From NCBI GenBank assembly GCA_000149265.1, contig CH002845.1:35840-99839 (forward strand): 64,000 bases of DNA, written 5' to 3'. Position numbers and translations under genes: made by a program. The stretch's first letter is position 1, and every line of letters starts with the position of its first letter. Below the pieces are notes generated by a model that was given only the letters and a program-made list of their open reading frames with translations, searched no databases and was not told the DNA's origin. Shown here piece after piece: positions 26,764-37,896 of this stretch. Source of the DNA: Ciona savignyi. Its lineage: Eukaryota > Chordata > Ascidiacea > Phlebobranchia > Cionidae.

Positions 26764-29700
26764 TCAGTCCCATAATTTAATCTGACTGTCCCATCCGCAC
26801 GTTATGAGTTTGGAGGTTTCGTGGGGGTGCCAAGTGCAACCTATACACACACTCTCGTGAGCTTGGAACTTGCTGTACATGCGTGTTGTCTTCCAATCCC
26901 AAATAAACACCTTTCCATCCCCGTCACCGGAGGCAACATATGACATGTCGGGCGAAAAAGTCATCTGACAAGCGTACCCCGCAACCTGAGAAAAAAAGTT
27001 TTATTTATATTAGCCCTAAAAGTTTACAGTACTATTTATCTTTAAAGTCTCACCAGTTTAATTTATTAAGGATTTGGCTGATTACAGACTAAACATGTTT
27101 ATGGAAAATGTGATTAACTACAAAGACCCATGATAAAACTCGTAGAACTAAAACAGGCTTTTGATCACATATTTATCCCAACAAAAATTCAAATGTTAGA
27201 AAATCACCATGTGTCCTTTGAAAATCTTCTTTCTTTTAAGTCTGAACCTCCCCTGTACATCGAAAATCATAATTTGATTGTCCAGTGACTGACAGCCCAA
27301 CCACTTTTCATTGGGTGATAAGGTAACTGACGGCATGGAATGCATTGAAGGTTCCGCGATGTATTTGAAATCAACTGGAATGTCCCTGCAAAGTTTGAAA
27401 ATGTAAAATTACAAAAATATCGAACTGGTGAAATAGGTTAAAATTGTAGCAGTGTCCTTTAACATACAAAACAGACTATGGATAGGATAGAATATTCATG
27501 TTTATCCCGGTGAATGGGAAAACCAAGGGGGTTAACACATGGACAATCGTCAGATCACCTCGCGCCCACCGTCGGGTTACTGGAGCTATTTCAGTGTGTT
27601 GTGTATGATAGACACTTTTCTTTAATTTGGTAGAATCCATTAATCTGCTGGGTTCGGGCAATGTTCGTTAAGTGCCTTGCCAAGGACACAACCGACTAGC
27701 TGGCAACCAGTTTCACATCTGCAACCTTTCGGCTAAAAGGCGACGCAGCAAACCGCCAGACTAACCGGTCGGACAAATGATGGCTTTAACAACAGGACTG
27801 TTCACACAAGGTAGTTTGTCTAGGCTTATTTTATGTCACCATTTCCATTTTACTCATGAGCGGATAAAAATGAGTAAACCTATTACCTAAATACACCATT
27901 ATTTTAATTTTAAAAATGGACAATACTAAAAATGCGACGAACCATTCCCAAACTCTTAAACTCTTGTCGTCGGAGGTTGATACAAACTTGGTATTGTTGT
28001 CAACAAAGGTAATTGTGTTTACCGCACCCAAGTGGCGGTCATATTCTTGTACAACATTTTTGGATCTGGTGTCCCACTAAAGAAAAAATATATCATAATC
28101 CGGACCTTGGCATTGTAAAAAGAAAATTGTAGTAATTTTATCATAACAAAAAGTAAAAACACTATTTTACCTGTATATCATAACGTTGTTTATTTGGAAT
28201 ATTATTTATAGCTGTTTAAGACTAAACCGCTTTGTTCTGCGTTAAAAATAACAATAAACCCTATACTGAGGTCTCATTTATCAGATTATTACAGTTAAAA
28301 AAAATCCTAGTTGTTGTTTACTCAGTATCAGTTAGGTTATAGGAGATTGTTTAACCAATACATGTTTACTACACTGCTTGATTAAATTAAATCATCCACT
28401 ACATCACTGCATTACATGAAGGAAATTATCTCATGCTAGTACTGTAACTGTGTGAGAGAAATATAATGTGATTGTTACAAACAATATTACTAGAAGTTTA
28501 ACATAAATGTTACAATTAGTAAAACAGAAAATGGTAAAGCAAAGCACATGAAATAAATTGGTAGATGAACGTACTGTTACTATTTTTTTGTCTGAAAGTC
28601 CCGCAACAAAAAGATGTTGTTTGTTCTCATCAGGATTAAACTTGACGCAGTAGGGAATTTTCTTGTTGGAAAATTTAGAAATACATTGCCCTGCCATAAG
28701 CAAATTATTACGTATGTAAACTAGATAAAACAATAGTGGGAGTTCAGAGGGACAATGTCGAGTCATTGCAATGTTCACCACATACTGGTTGTTCAAGTTC
28801 TTAAGCAAGAAACTTACAAAAACGGTTTAAACAAGGTGGTAAATAATAAATGTGTTGATAATGAGCATGATATGTTACAAAAATGGTCAATGGTTAGATA
28901 CACTACAACACTAACCTTTACTGACAAATAATGGCAATGAAAATCTATATATTTAAAATCACCGTTTACACAAAGTACGTCACAAACCTGTTTCAGTGTC
29001 CCATAGTTTAATAAACCTATCATATCCTGCTGATAGGAAGTTGGTTCCATCGTTGTTAAAACTTGCTTCACGAACAGCCTTTCCATGACCGCTGTAAGTA
29101 CGTAGCAACCTTCGTTTGTTGTACACCTCCCATAACTGCATGATCAGTCATATTACAAAGTACCACTTTTAAAATATGTAACTAATAAAAAAAGATTAGC
29201 AAATTCTGTAAGATTTTAAAATATATACAATAACATATACACGTTTGAACACAGATTAAATAAAGTTAGATAAAATAATATACACAGATTGGACGTAGTT
29301 TGCAAAAACTATGCAAAACAAACAAAGAAACAGAATTAAAGAATACAAGGATTGTTTCATATTATATATATTGTTTTTTTAATTCAGTTGTGTAAAATCG
29401 ACAAACTAAAATCACTAAAATTTCTCTGGAATTGGACAAAGCACATTTGGTGAGCCGAAGATGGTCTCCGTTATAATGATGGTGTATTATTACCTTTACT
29501 TTACAATCCATTGAGGAGGATAGCAAAAGATGACCAGATTTAGGAAACAATTTTATGCACGATACTGCCTTCGTGTGACCACTCCAGGTGTGGAGAAGTC
29601 GCTTCGGCAGATAGCATTTATCAGGAGGCATACTTGATTTAAGGTTCACGCCAACATCTTGGGGAATGTGAAGGAATGACCGACCCTATTGTATAACAGA

Positions 29701-32700
29701 CATATGTTAAAATGGATTAGACTTAATAAAAAGAATTAAAATATAGTAAATATATGTTAACAAAAACAGGCACTGATGACACAGTTATGATATTTTTTAA
29801 CCTTGGCAAATAGATTTATCTACTAAGATTTTATTGCTTGAAATTCCTATGCTGGCTTGGGTTTTGCAGTAAAAAGTGTAATCAATATCACTACAATAAA
29901 CAGGTAGTAGTTTTTAATTGATCAGAAATAATGAACGATCAGTTAATCCTAATACACTCAAGTTGCAAACAATAAACCATAGACTGAATTGTTGTTGGTT
30001 AAGTTGTAATTAATATACAGATGGAATTGTTGTTCATAAGCAATAGTCCCGAGTAAGAGGGCAAAGATGATTATATAAGTATATTACACATGCATAACAC
30101 AGCACATGCTAATTTTAAATGTAGCTGATCATACAACACGTTTCTTTTCTGGTTATTAAGGTCTACATTGGAAAATCAAACATTTCTAATTTAATTGTTA
30201 CCACAGACTACCATATGTTCTCAATTCCAGTGTTCCAACCACAATTTAACTAATGTATACTCTTTTATTTAATTAAAATATTTTAATTTAATTTTTTTTC
30301 TAAACTTGGGCCATGTTGTTTACTTAACAAGTTCAGTGCTAACCTGTTTAAGAGCAAAATTACAACCACCTTTACCTGATAATCAAGTGGATCTTTTACA
30401 TGAAGAGTTGTTTTTTCTTCAACCGATTTCTCTTCCTCTTGTTTGCCTCGTTTTTGTCGTTTAGCTGTCATTTCATCAAGCTCTTTTTGTGTTTCCTATA
30501 TTTTTGGAGATAAGAATTATTTAAAAATGTCATTAAAGGGGTTTACAAAATAGAATATGTAAACATTTTCATTTGTAACCAGAATGAAATAAAATACATA
30601 ATACCAAGCATGAAGTATTGAGCTATATGAAAATTATTCAATCTTGAGATCAAAAGTAGAAAGTAAGCAGAATCATATGCCTGCTATATGGTTAGATGAG
30701 CATATGATATATATGGCACAATTAGGATAAACAACAAATTTATGCGGCACAATTAGGATAAAACTAATCAAAAACCTCATCAGGTTTAGCTATCTTCTGT
30801 TCATCAACGAATCCACCCCACGGTCCCAAGAATCCCTCAAGATCAGAGGCGTCATTTTGTCGAATTCTTTTTCGTTTATCCTCTGGTCGCTTCTTCACCT
30901 TTTCAAAGACAGTTTTAGCATCCCGCGCATCGACTGGTGTCGCTTCTTTATAAGTCTTCTGTTCATCAGGATCGTGGTCGAAATCCACATTCGAAACTAA
31001 ACGAACACTTTAATCTTTTTAAACTATTTCAGAGCATCCATTTAGTTCTTTAATAATTAACAATTACTTAAAACTATAAAAATGTAATTTAATTGGTTTA
31101 AAAAATAAATTATTAATTAAATGTAATTCAATTGGCTTAAAAATAAATTATTATTTAATTTGTGATAACGTTAAGTTTTATAAAATGAAATGTATCTTAC
31201 TCACCAACTATTTTATCACCAGAAGAACTGGAGTCCACAGATGGGTCTATCGCATAACCTGATGATAAAAAAAACAATTTATTAATAAACTGAAATCTAG
31301 ATTAATACTTTGATTGCAGTATTGATTAAAACATATAGAACAATTATTAATTTAGTTTCCAGAACAAACAAAATTAAGACCTAAATCGTTGCAGAACAAG
31401 TGTAAAACCTAAGCCTAACCCAAAAACCCTAACCCACCAGAACTTGTAATAATGCTTTTGGTACATTGTGCATCACAAAAATATATATGTACATATCGCA
31501 CAGAAGTATATTATAAAAATTGAAGATGCACAACAAAAATTCACTGTAGTATCTAGTCTGGATTGCAAGAGATTAATATTTCAAATGTAAAACTAAAGGG
31601 AGAAACAAAGGAAACCAAACTAAAAACTGTGGTCGCTTAAAGTTCATAAATTAAAATATATATAATGAATTTAATTAAAAATCACTTTATCAGATATGTT
31701 CTGTTACTTTTTTTTGGAAGAAAAACCTACATAGCTAATGGATGTTTATGTTACTTTTGTGTAAAGATATATATATTGCACTAAATATTGCCATACCATA
31801 GCTGTGAAAAGTTCTTCTTTGATTTTCAAAATTAAAATGATTGAAATGTGCATCCTGCACATACCCAGATAACATGTTCTTCTGTGCTAGTTGCTGCTTT
31901 GTTTTGAAGGGATTTGCTGGACCCTAAAATCACATTCACAATTGTCATCTTTTTAAAAATGAAAAAATACACATGTTTATTCCAATGGTGGAGAAGATGC
32001 AAGTGAGGAAATAACATAGTTATCCGACTGTTTTTAGTTGTGATTCAAACTATTACTTTACAGGGTTTAAGGAATACACCGGGGCTTTCTAGTTGCATGA
32101 TTTGACGTCTTAATCTTAACGATTAGATCCTGACACCACTACTCAAAGACAAGACGACAATAGTTTAAATTATGCACACTACCAACTGAAAACTGTTTTG
32201 TTGTGATAAAAAACAGTAAATAAGTATAGGCTATATCGTGTAAGGAGATTTATGAACTATGGTACTGTAGAATTACAGGAGAAATATGATTGTAATTTAA
32301 GTATGATTGTCCATAAAAATTTACCTGTTCTGGAGCATGCATTTGTTCATATGTTGGGTTAAACAAGACAGTCTTGTTGTCTACATGGTTTATCACCTGC
32401 ACCAACTTTACATCGTCCTAAAGATAGAAAAAATCAAGATGTGTTTAAATATGTGTCAGGTTTACCAGCTAGTAAATTTCATGGATGGGGATATCATTTT
32501 TACGGTTTAGCAACAAGTTGCTATATTTTAATGAGTAAATATACCAATTTTAAGTTTTATTTGATTGTTTTAAAAAGATGTTCTGTAATGCAAGGAATGG
32601 ACACTTTAGTTAAATAAAACTAAACTTTTCATATTCAATAGTGTATCTTCATCATGTGATGGCCATGCAAAATCACTGTATCCAATATTCAAACTTTTGA

Positions 32701-33458
32701 TTACATGCTAAGGTTAACAGCTTTTATAATAAAGAACCGTTTAAATCAATGAAATGAGTCTTCAACATTTTATATTAAGTGAAACCCAACAGGCCGTCAA
32801 GCAATTGAAACATGGGCTCCCTACGACTGAACATACCGGCTGCCTCTAAATACTACAGGATCACTTGAAGCGTTTGTATCGCTTAGATTGCTATGGAAAG
32901 TAAATCTAACCATGTTCCAAACACTAACTTTAACCCCAATCCCAACATTAATATTATAATCTTTATTTTAGTAGGCTTTTGTAATAACGAAGTATAATAA
33001 GCGCTTTAAGTGATCCTGCAGTATTTAGGGGTGCCTCTAAATACTACAGGACCGCTTGGATCTCTTAGATTGCTATGGAAAGTAATTTTTAACCCTGTCC
33101 TAAACACTAATCTCAACCCCAGAACTAACTTTAACCCCAACCCTAACAATATTATCATGGCTTTTGTAATTACGAAGTATAGTAAGTGATCCAAGCGCTT
33201 TAAGCGCTGCATGTGTTCCAAGCGGTCCTGTAGTATTTAGAGGTACCAGAACATACCAGTACTTGGCTTACAATAACACAAAATTACTTTGGTAATAACA
33301 TCTGGGGCAGATTTAATTGTTGCAATTGACAAACTCGGAGCAGTGGGCAGTGGTTTTAGATGAAGTAACTCATCTTCCGTCGCTGGTGTGTCCGAATCTG
33401 TATGATCACTATCGGAAGCATCGTCGTATGCAGTTTGTAAAGCGACAATCGCTTCCAT
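26764..33458 (-). CDS. CDC40: Pre-mRNA-processing factor 17 (CDC40/PRP17)
   Basis: WD40 splicing factor of the spliceosome, needed in the second catalytic step. Twelve exons on the minus strand: 33288-33458, 32325-32417, 31797-31923, 31205-31258, 30776-30996, 30376-30495, 29494-29685, 28988-29135, 28575-28690, 27943-28076, 27208-27385, 26764-26985; total 591 residues against about 579 in human. An acidic N-terminus (residues 1-57) is followed by the conserved [13 protein letters not shown] segment, [20 protein letters not shown] and [14 protein letters not shown] motifs, then seven WD repeats from about residue 295 ([34 protein letters not shown]) to the terminal WDSQIKLWD. Every intron phase matches. 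Intron 1 contains two head-to-tail MITEs and intron 11 a SINE, separating exons 10 (27943-28076) and 11 (27208-27385). A second, truncated copy of exon 1 lies at 36133-36248. Confidence 0.97.
27479..27772 (-). repeat. tRNA-derived SINE, near full length
   Basis: Reverse-oriented full-length-looking copy within the CDC40 intron between exons 10 and 11: tail GATAGGATAGAATATTCATG at the left, CACCTCGCGCCCACCGTCGG and GGTAGAATCC in the middle, and the tRNA-like head (CAACCTTTCGGCTAAAAGGC, CCAGACTAACCGG) at the right. Confidence 0.8.
32843..33031. mobile_element. MITE in CDC40 intron 1, copy 1
   Basis: Terminal inverted repeats of about 30 bp: CCTCTAAATACTACAGGATC at the left and GATCCTGCAGTATTTAGGGG at the right. 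The core contains CTTAGATTGCTATGGAAAGT and an ACTTTAACCCCAATCC block. It abuts a second copy with no spacer beyond 1-2 bases. Confidence 0.7.
33033..33243. mobile_element. MITE in CDC40 intron 1, copy 2
   Basis: Second head-to-tail copy of the element at 32843-33031, with ends CCTCTAAATACTACAGGACC and GGTCCTGTAGTATTTAGAGG as near-perfect inverted repeats and the same core order. Its right end is about 45 bp from the CDC40 exon 1 donor (33288), so it lies just inside the intron. Confidence 0.7.
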
Positions 33459-34504
33459 TATTCGAATTGAGCCACGCAACAATATGTTAGAAAAGCAGTA
33501 CACTCAAACCTAATTTAAGCTTTAAATACGTTGTTAAAAATCTGCAGCATTAAGTTTCAGTTGTTATAAAAATCATATTTCTAATCAAATGTTTTAGTGA
33601 TAAGATTACGAGGGGGGTTGTTTACCTAAAACTGTTCACCGTAGGAAGCCACTATTCTTGACACGACACGCCACTCTTTTTTTGTGACACAGCATATTTT
33701 TAAGACGACACGCCACTCTTTCCGAAACGATTAGTTACTTTTAATTACTTTTAAAGGACACACGTTTATATATCTTGTTAATGTATCTCCGGCCACATCA
33801 CTTTTTTAAGGTTGCACGATGGTTTTGTTGCGCCACTATTGTTGTTGTTGTATATCAATAAAGAAACAAATAGTTTAAGCTATGTTAGTCAATAGTGCCA
33901 TTTGTAAGTACAAACGTAAATAAAAACAAAGAATGATTTGTTTATAAGCCTGGTTGTATTAATAATGAATAAGAACTGTAGAGTCACAGCTAAATAGCAT
34001 ATAAGAAAATAAAAGGATTGTGAATTAGCGTCGATTTTATAGATACAAAACCAGACAATGTGTGTCAACTACCGGAGTTACTAATTGTAGATAAGTTTTT
34101 TACTTTCATTTTTTCTGCCATGCTAAACCTGTCGGTTTACCTTTTTTTAAGGATGTACCAGAAGCAATATAGCAATTTTGATATCATAGTTGCAAAAACT
34201 GCATTTTCCGTTATTTCACGCCGATCGTGTTCGTTCTGTTATTACCTCACGACGTCATTGATACTTATAACCTCATGACGTCATTGACACTTAAAGCAGT
34301 TTTCCATCTACGTGATTATTTGCTTTATAAAGCGTTGTTTGATCAATTAAATAACGCATACAGACACACACAACTTATTAAAGAATACATCTACGAGTGC
34401 AGTTCTCGGGTTTTTCTATTTAGTGGAGGTTTCGCTGACAGTCAAGTTTAGCTTCACGCCATGTGTGTACATATGGGGTCGAAACGGAGGTTTATGTACC
34501 AGGT
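33341..34504 (-). repeat. Duplicated segment, copy A (CDC40 exon 1 plus upstream flank)
   Basis: This 1.16-kb stretch recurs after the retroelement as copy B (36131-37072). It spans most of CDC40 exon 1 and the DNA upstream of that gene. Both copies share the start GTGGGCAGTGGTTTTAGATG and the end GAGGTTTATGTACCAGGT, and a doubled CGACACGCCACTCTTT motif. Outside the exon the copies differ by many substitutions and indels, including a block of about 200 bp present only in copy A. Confidence 0.85.
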
Positions 34505-34623
34505 TAAGATCTCTATGTTATGTCGGCTATATAAGCCAGAGGCATCTCTCTCGTCAGTCTCTTTCCATCTCGACACACTTATAATAAAGGACGTATTATA
34601 CGTAACGTGTGTTGAACACTACA
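34505..34623 (+). repeat. 5' LTR (5'-truncated)
   Basis: Matches the 3' LTR from its 13th or so base onward. It contains TATATAAG (34528-34535) as core promoter and AATAAA (34583-34588) as polyadenylation signal, and ends GAACACTACA. The missing TGTAGTGATAT start is replaced directly by the end of duplicated copy A. Confidence 0.88.
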
Positions 34624-34648
34624 TGGTGTCAGAAGTGGGATTCGAACC
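34624..34648 (+). promoter_or_regulatory. Primer-binding site, tRNA-Leu type
   Basis: Immediately after the 5' LTR, TGGTGTCAGAAGTGGGATTC and the next few bases are complementary to the 3' end of a eukaryotic tRNA-Leu (…CCCACTTCTGACACCA as remembered). The match is about 25 bases, longer than the usual 12-18. It marks the site of minus-strand priming and confirms the orientation. Confidence 0.85.
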
Positions 34649-34753
34649 CACGCCTCCATTCGGAGACCAGAATGCTTATGCTCGTTTAATTTAACGGAAG
34701 CGGAAAGAGGAAGATATGAAACCGTAAAAACTAAGTTTACGGCGCACTTCAAC

Positions 34754-36016
34754 GTGCATCAAAATGTAATCTTTGAAAGGGCGAAGTTTAATCGACGCTC
34801 GCAACAGGCTGGGGAGCCTATAGATGATTTTATTACATCACTCTATAAAATGTCGGAAAACTGCAACTATGGAACGCTCATAGACGAAATGTTAAGAGAT
34901 AGAATAGTCGTGGGTATTAGCGACGATTCACTATCTGAACGGTTACAGATGATCGGCGATTTAACCCTCGAAAGAGCGGTAAACATGGTTAGAAATACCG
35001 AAGTTGTAAAGCAACAACAAATTACTTTAAAAGAGGAACGAAATCAATCGTTGGACGCTGTGCACGCCAGTAGAAAAGCATCTACAAGGACAAGCGTGGC
35101 ACGGGGAAGCAATCAATGCCGACGTAAACCAAATAACTGCCAATGGTGTGGCGGCTCATCATCGCACGAAAGAGCAAGTTGTCCTGCTAGAAGCGCAGTA
35201 TGTTTTTCTTGTGATAAACGTGGTCACTTTAAGACTGTTTGTAAATCGAAGCATCGATTGCAACCGTTGATCACTCCGGAAGAATCAGATGCCTACCTAG
35301 GAAGGATTTCAACCTATTCCGATAAGAAGGTCACGAAAATCAAGAAAGGTCAAATCATGACCGAATGCGTGCCCGTACCGAGCTCGGAGCATGTTGCAGA
35401 AATTGTTGGAAGACGAGGATGCAAGATCAAAGCGCTCCGGGCGAAGACGAACACTTACATTAAAACCCCGATGCGTGGGGAGAAGCTAGTGTTTGTGGTT
35501 ACCGGCGGAAAGGAGGACGTCGCAATGGCTCGCAGAGAGGTTCAATCCACTGCTGAACATTTCACACAAATTCGCGCAACTCGTAATAAGCACGTGATAA
35601 TAAACGGCCCAACTAGCGACACGTCAGACGATAATCGTTCACCAAAAACCATCACCGTAAAAGTTCGAGTCCCCTACAGAGTCGTGGGGTTGGTGGTGGG
35701 GTCCAAAGGGCCGACCATTAAACGAATCCAGAAGATGACCCACACGTACATAGTGACACCGAGCCGCGATAAAGAGCCAGTGTTCAAAGTAACGGGTCTA
35801 CCCGAGAACGTAGAAAAGGCAAAAGCGGAAATCAAGGCCTGTGTCGCCACGAGGACCGGCACCCAACAACAGAACACTGACAATGAATTCAAAAATAACG
35901 GTTTCCGGATGGAGACGTGTTATGCTTTTATATTACTGTTTGTTATTGATATAGTACCTAAATTTCTGGCCTCATTATTTTCAATATCCTTTAAAGGGGG
36001 ATGTAGTGATATTTAA
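34754..36016 (+). CDS. Gag fused to two MEX3-type KH domains
   Basis: A 420-residue ORF from the first ATG; the frame is open back to the LTR, and the upstream [16 protein letters not shown] is already Gag-like, so the true N-terminus is uncertain or deleted. Residues 1-95: Ty3/Gypsy-type Gag capsid ([20 protein letters not shown]). Two zinc knuckles: 129-143 (C-x2-C-x5-H-x4-C) and 150-163 (C-x2-C-x4-H-x4-C). At 180-184 a short AYLGR resembles the start of the usual protease region, but instead the protein passes at about residue 202 into KH1 (205-270, GRRG loop 219-222) and KH2 (302-365, GSKG loop 316-319). Phrases such as [14 protein letters not shown] and [13 protein letters not shown] are MEX3 hallmarks. 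The tail (390-412) is hydrophobic and runs into the 3' LTR. Both KH loops look functional. Capture from a host mex-3 transcript is inferred. Confidence 0.88.
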   Translation: MHQNVIFERAKFNRRSQQAGEPIDDFITSLYKMSENCNYGTLIDEMLRDRIVVGISDDSLSERLQMIGDLTLERAVNMVRNTEVVKQQQITLKEERNQSLDAVHASRKASTRTSVARGSNQCRRKPNNCQWCGGSSSHERASCPARSAVCFSCDKRGHFKTVCKSKHRLQPLITPEESDAYLGRISTYSDKKVTKIKKGQIMTECVPVPSSEHVAEIVGRRGCKIKALRAKTNTYIKTPMRGEKLVFVVTGGKEDVAMARREVQSTAEHFTQIRATRNKHVIINGPTSDTSDDNRSPKTITVKVRVPYRVVGLVVGSKGPTIKRIQKMTHTYIVTPSRDKEPVFKVTGLPENVEKAKAEIKACVATRTGTQQQNTDNEFKNNGFRMETCYAFILLFVIDIVPKFLASLFSISFKGGCSDI

Positions 36017-36132
36017 GATCTCTATGTTATGTCGGCTATATAAGCCAAAGGCATCTCTCTCGTCAGTCTCTTTCCATCTCGACACACTTATAATAAAGGA
36101 CGTATTATACGTAACGTGTGTTGAACACTACA
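36002..36132 (+). repeat. 3' LTR
   Basis: 131 bp with complete termini TGTAGTG...CACTACA. It contains TATATAAG (36037-36044) and AATAAA (36092-36097). The retroelement ORF ends 15 bases inside it. It is followed directly by GTGGGCAG of duplicated copy B. Confidence 0.9.
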
Positions 36133-37072
36133 GTGGGCAGTGGTTTTAGATGAAGTAACTCATCTTCCGTCGCTGGTGTGTCCGAATCTGTATGATCACT
36201 ATCGGAAGCATCGTCGTATGCAGTTTGTAAAGCGACAATCGCTTCCATGATTCGATTTGAGCCACGCAACAATATATAACAGCAGCAGTACACTCAAACC
36301 TAATTTAAGCTTTAAATACGCTGTTAAAAATCTGCAGCATTGAGTTTCAGTTGTTATAAAAATCATATTTCTAATAAAATGTTTTAGTGATAAAGATTAT
36401 GAGTGGGGTTGTTTACCTAAAACTATCTAACGCGGCAAGCCACTATTCTGGACACGACACGCCACTCTTTTTTTGTGACACGGCATATTTTAAGACGACA
36501 CGCCACTCTTTCCGAAACGATTAGTTACTTTTAATTACTTTTAAAGGACACACGTTTATATATCTTGTTAATGTATCTCCGATCACACCACTTTTTAATA
36601 TAGCATCTAAGCAAATAAAAGGATTGTGAATTAACGTAGATTTTATAGATATAAAACCAGTCGATGTGTGTCAACTACGGGAGTTACTAATTGTAGGTAA
36701 GTGTTTTACTTTTATTTTTTCTGTCATGCTAAACATGTCAGTTTACATCTTTTTTAAGGATGCACCTAAAGCATATAGCAATTTTGATATCATATTTGCA
36801 AAAACTGCATTTTAGTTAATCCACGCCGACTGTGTTCGTTCTGTTATCATCTCATCATTGGTACTTATAACCTCATGACGCCATTAACACTTACAGCAGT
36901 TGTTTACCATCTACGTGATTGTTTGCTTTAAAAAGCGTTGTGCGATCAATTTATTAACACCAACAGACACACACAACTTTTCTATTTAGTGAAGGTTCTA
37001 CTGGTAGTCAAGTTTAGCTTCACGCCATGTGTGTACATATGGTGTCAAAACGGAGGTTTATGTACCAGGTAT
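36131..37072 (-). repeat. Duplicated segment, copy B
   Basis: Second copy of 33341-34504, starting at the 3' LTR boundary and ending TTATGTACCAGGTA. From about 37073 to 37435 the sequence is unique, with no gene seen. Confidence 0.85.
36133..36248 (-). pseudogene. Truncated second copy of CDC40 exon 1
   Basis: Encodes the first 39 residues of CDC40 (start codon at 36248), with no difference from the intact exon in the shared coding part that I could see. It then runs into antisense LTR sequence and stops after about eight foreign codons. No other CDC40 exons follow in this direction, so on this assembly it is a fragment. It may instead be the second allele. Confidence 0.8.
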
Positions 37073-37435
37073 AGACCTCAGCGGATCCTGGGACCTCGTC
37101 CCGGCAAACAACCTGGCGTTGAAAAACTCCTGACCCCACAAGCACACCTAACCAAAAAATAAACATATTGCATAGAATTCGTCGTTAAGAAGCATACGAA
37201 CAAACCCCTTTGCCGATACTCAATATTGGCTTAGGCTGTATTGATAAGGGCAATAAAAAGTTTTAATTACCATATGCCAGTAGCCTTTTAACTGACACGT
37301 TTTAATATAAATGTTTAATAAATAGTTTGCCCCTATTGCGTTTTTTGCAAATAAGACAAAAAACTCGAGAGTGTCAGCCACGTTTTAACCACTGACTGTT
37401 TAAAACACATTTTATTGTATTCCTGGAACTAGAAT

Positions 37436-37657
37436 AGTTCGATTAGCTCAGTAGGTTAGTGCGCTGCCTTTCAGTCAAAGTTTTGCAGTGTCGAAACTGG
37501 TCACTAGCTAAGCGGTTGTGTTCTTGAGCATTGCACTTAACAAACATGACTGAACTCAGTGGAATATTGGGTTCCACCAAATTGAAGCAATGTATCAATA
37601 ATACATAACACACTGCAATAGCTTCTTTAGTAGATAAATATGAATATCCTATCATAT
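37436..37657 (+). repeat. tRNA-derived SINE
   Basis: GATTAGCTCAGTAGGTTAGT (a clear tRNA-like box A) and TTTTGCAGTGTCGAAACTGG (box B) open this copy, followed by GGTTGTGTTCTTGAGCATTG and an ATGAATATCCTATCATAT tail. The head is the most tRNA-like of all copies in the window. Confidence 0.75.
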
Positions 37658-37896
37658 TTATATATTTTCCAATTTAAATCTATCTTATTCTTTACTAACC
37701 AACATCTATACAAGTTTTTGCTGTGGGAACTCATGAAATATGTCGTAACGCATAAAATAAAGGCAAAGTTTGAAAATAATATTTTCTAAAAATAATGGTA
37801 CCGATTTCAAATAATTTTCTGATATATTTTTCAGTATGTCCAACGAAAAAAAACGGTTTGATCCAAAATTAAACGATCAAAAATACTGCATACTTG

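Larger units (their letters stand above)
34505..36132 (+). mobile_element. Non-autonomous LTR retrotransposon carrying Gag-KH ORF
   Basis: 5' LTR 34505-34623 (lacking about 12 terminal bases), primer-binding site 34624-34648, one ORF, polypurine tract AAAGGGGG (about 35993-36000), and 3' LTR 36002-36132. The 3' LTR starts TGTAGTG and ends CACTACA, the TG...CA inverted termini of LTR elements. The LTRs differ by a single base (34539 G versus A) over about 119 bp compared. Each has TATATAAG and AATAAA. The Gag resembles Ty3/Gypsy elements of the K02A2.6/Mag type. No protease, reverse transcriptase, RNase H or integrase is present, so mobility would need another element's enzymes. Confidence 0.88.

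Noticed and set aside
36105..36293. A second working CDC40 gene
   Set aside because: Only 39 codons of exon 1 are present, then antisense LTR; no further exons follow.
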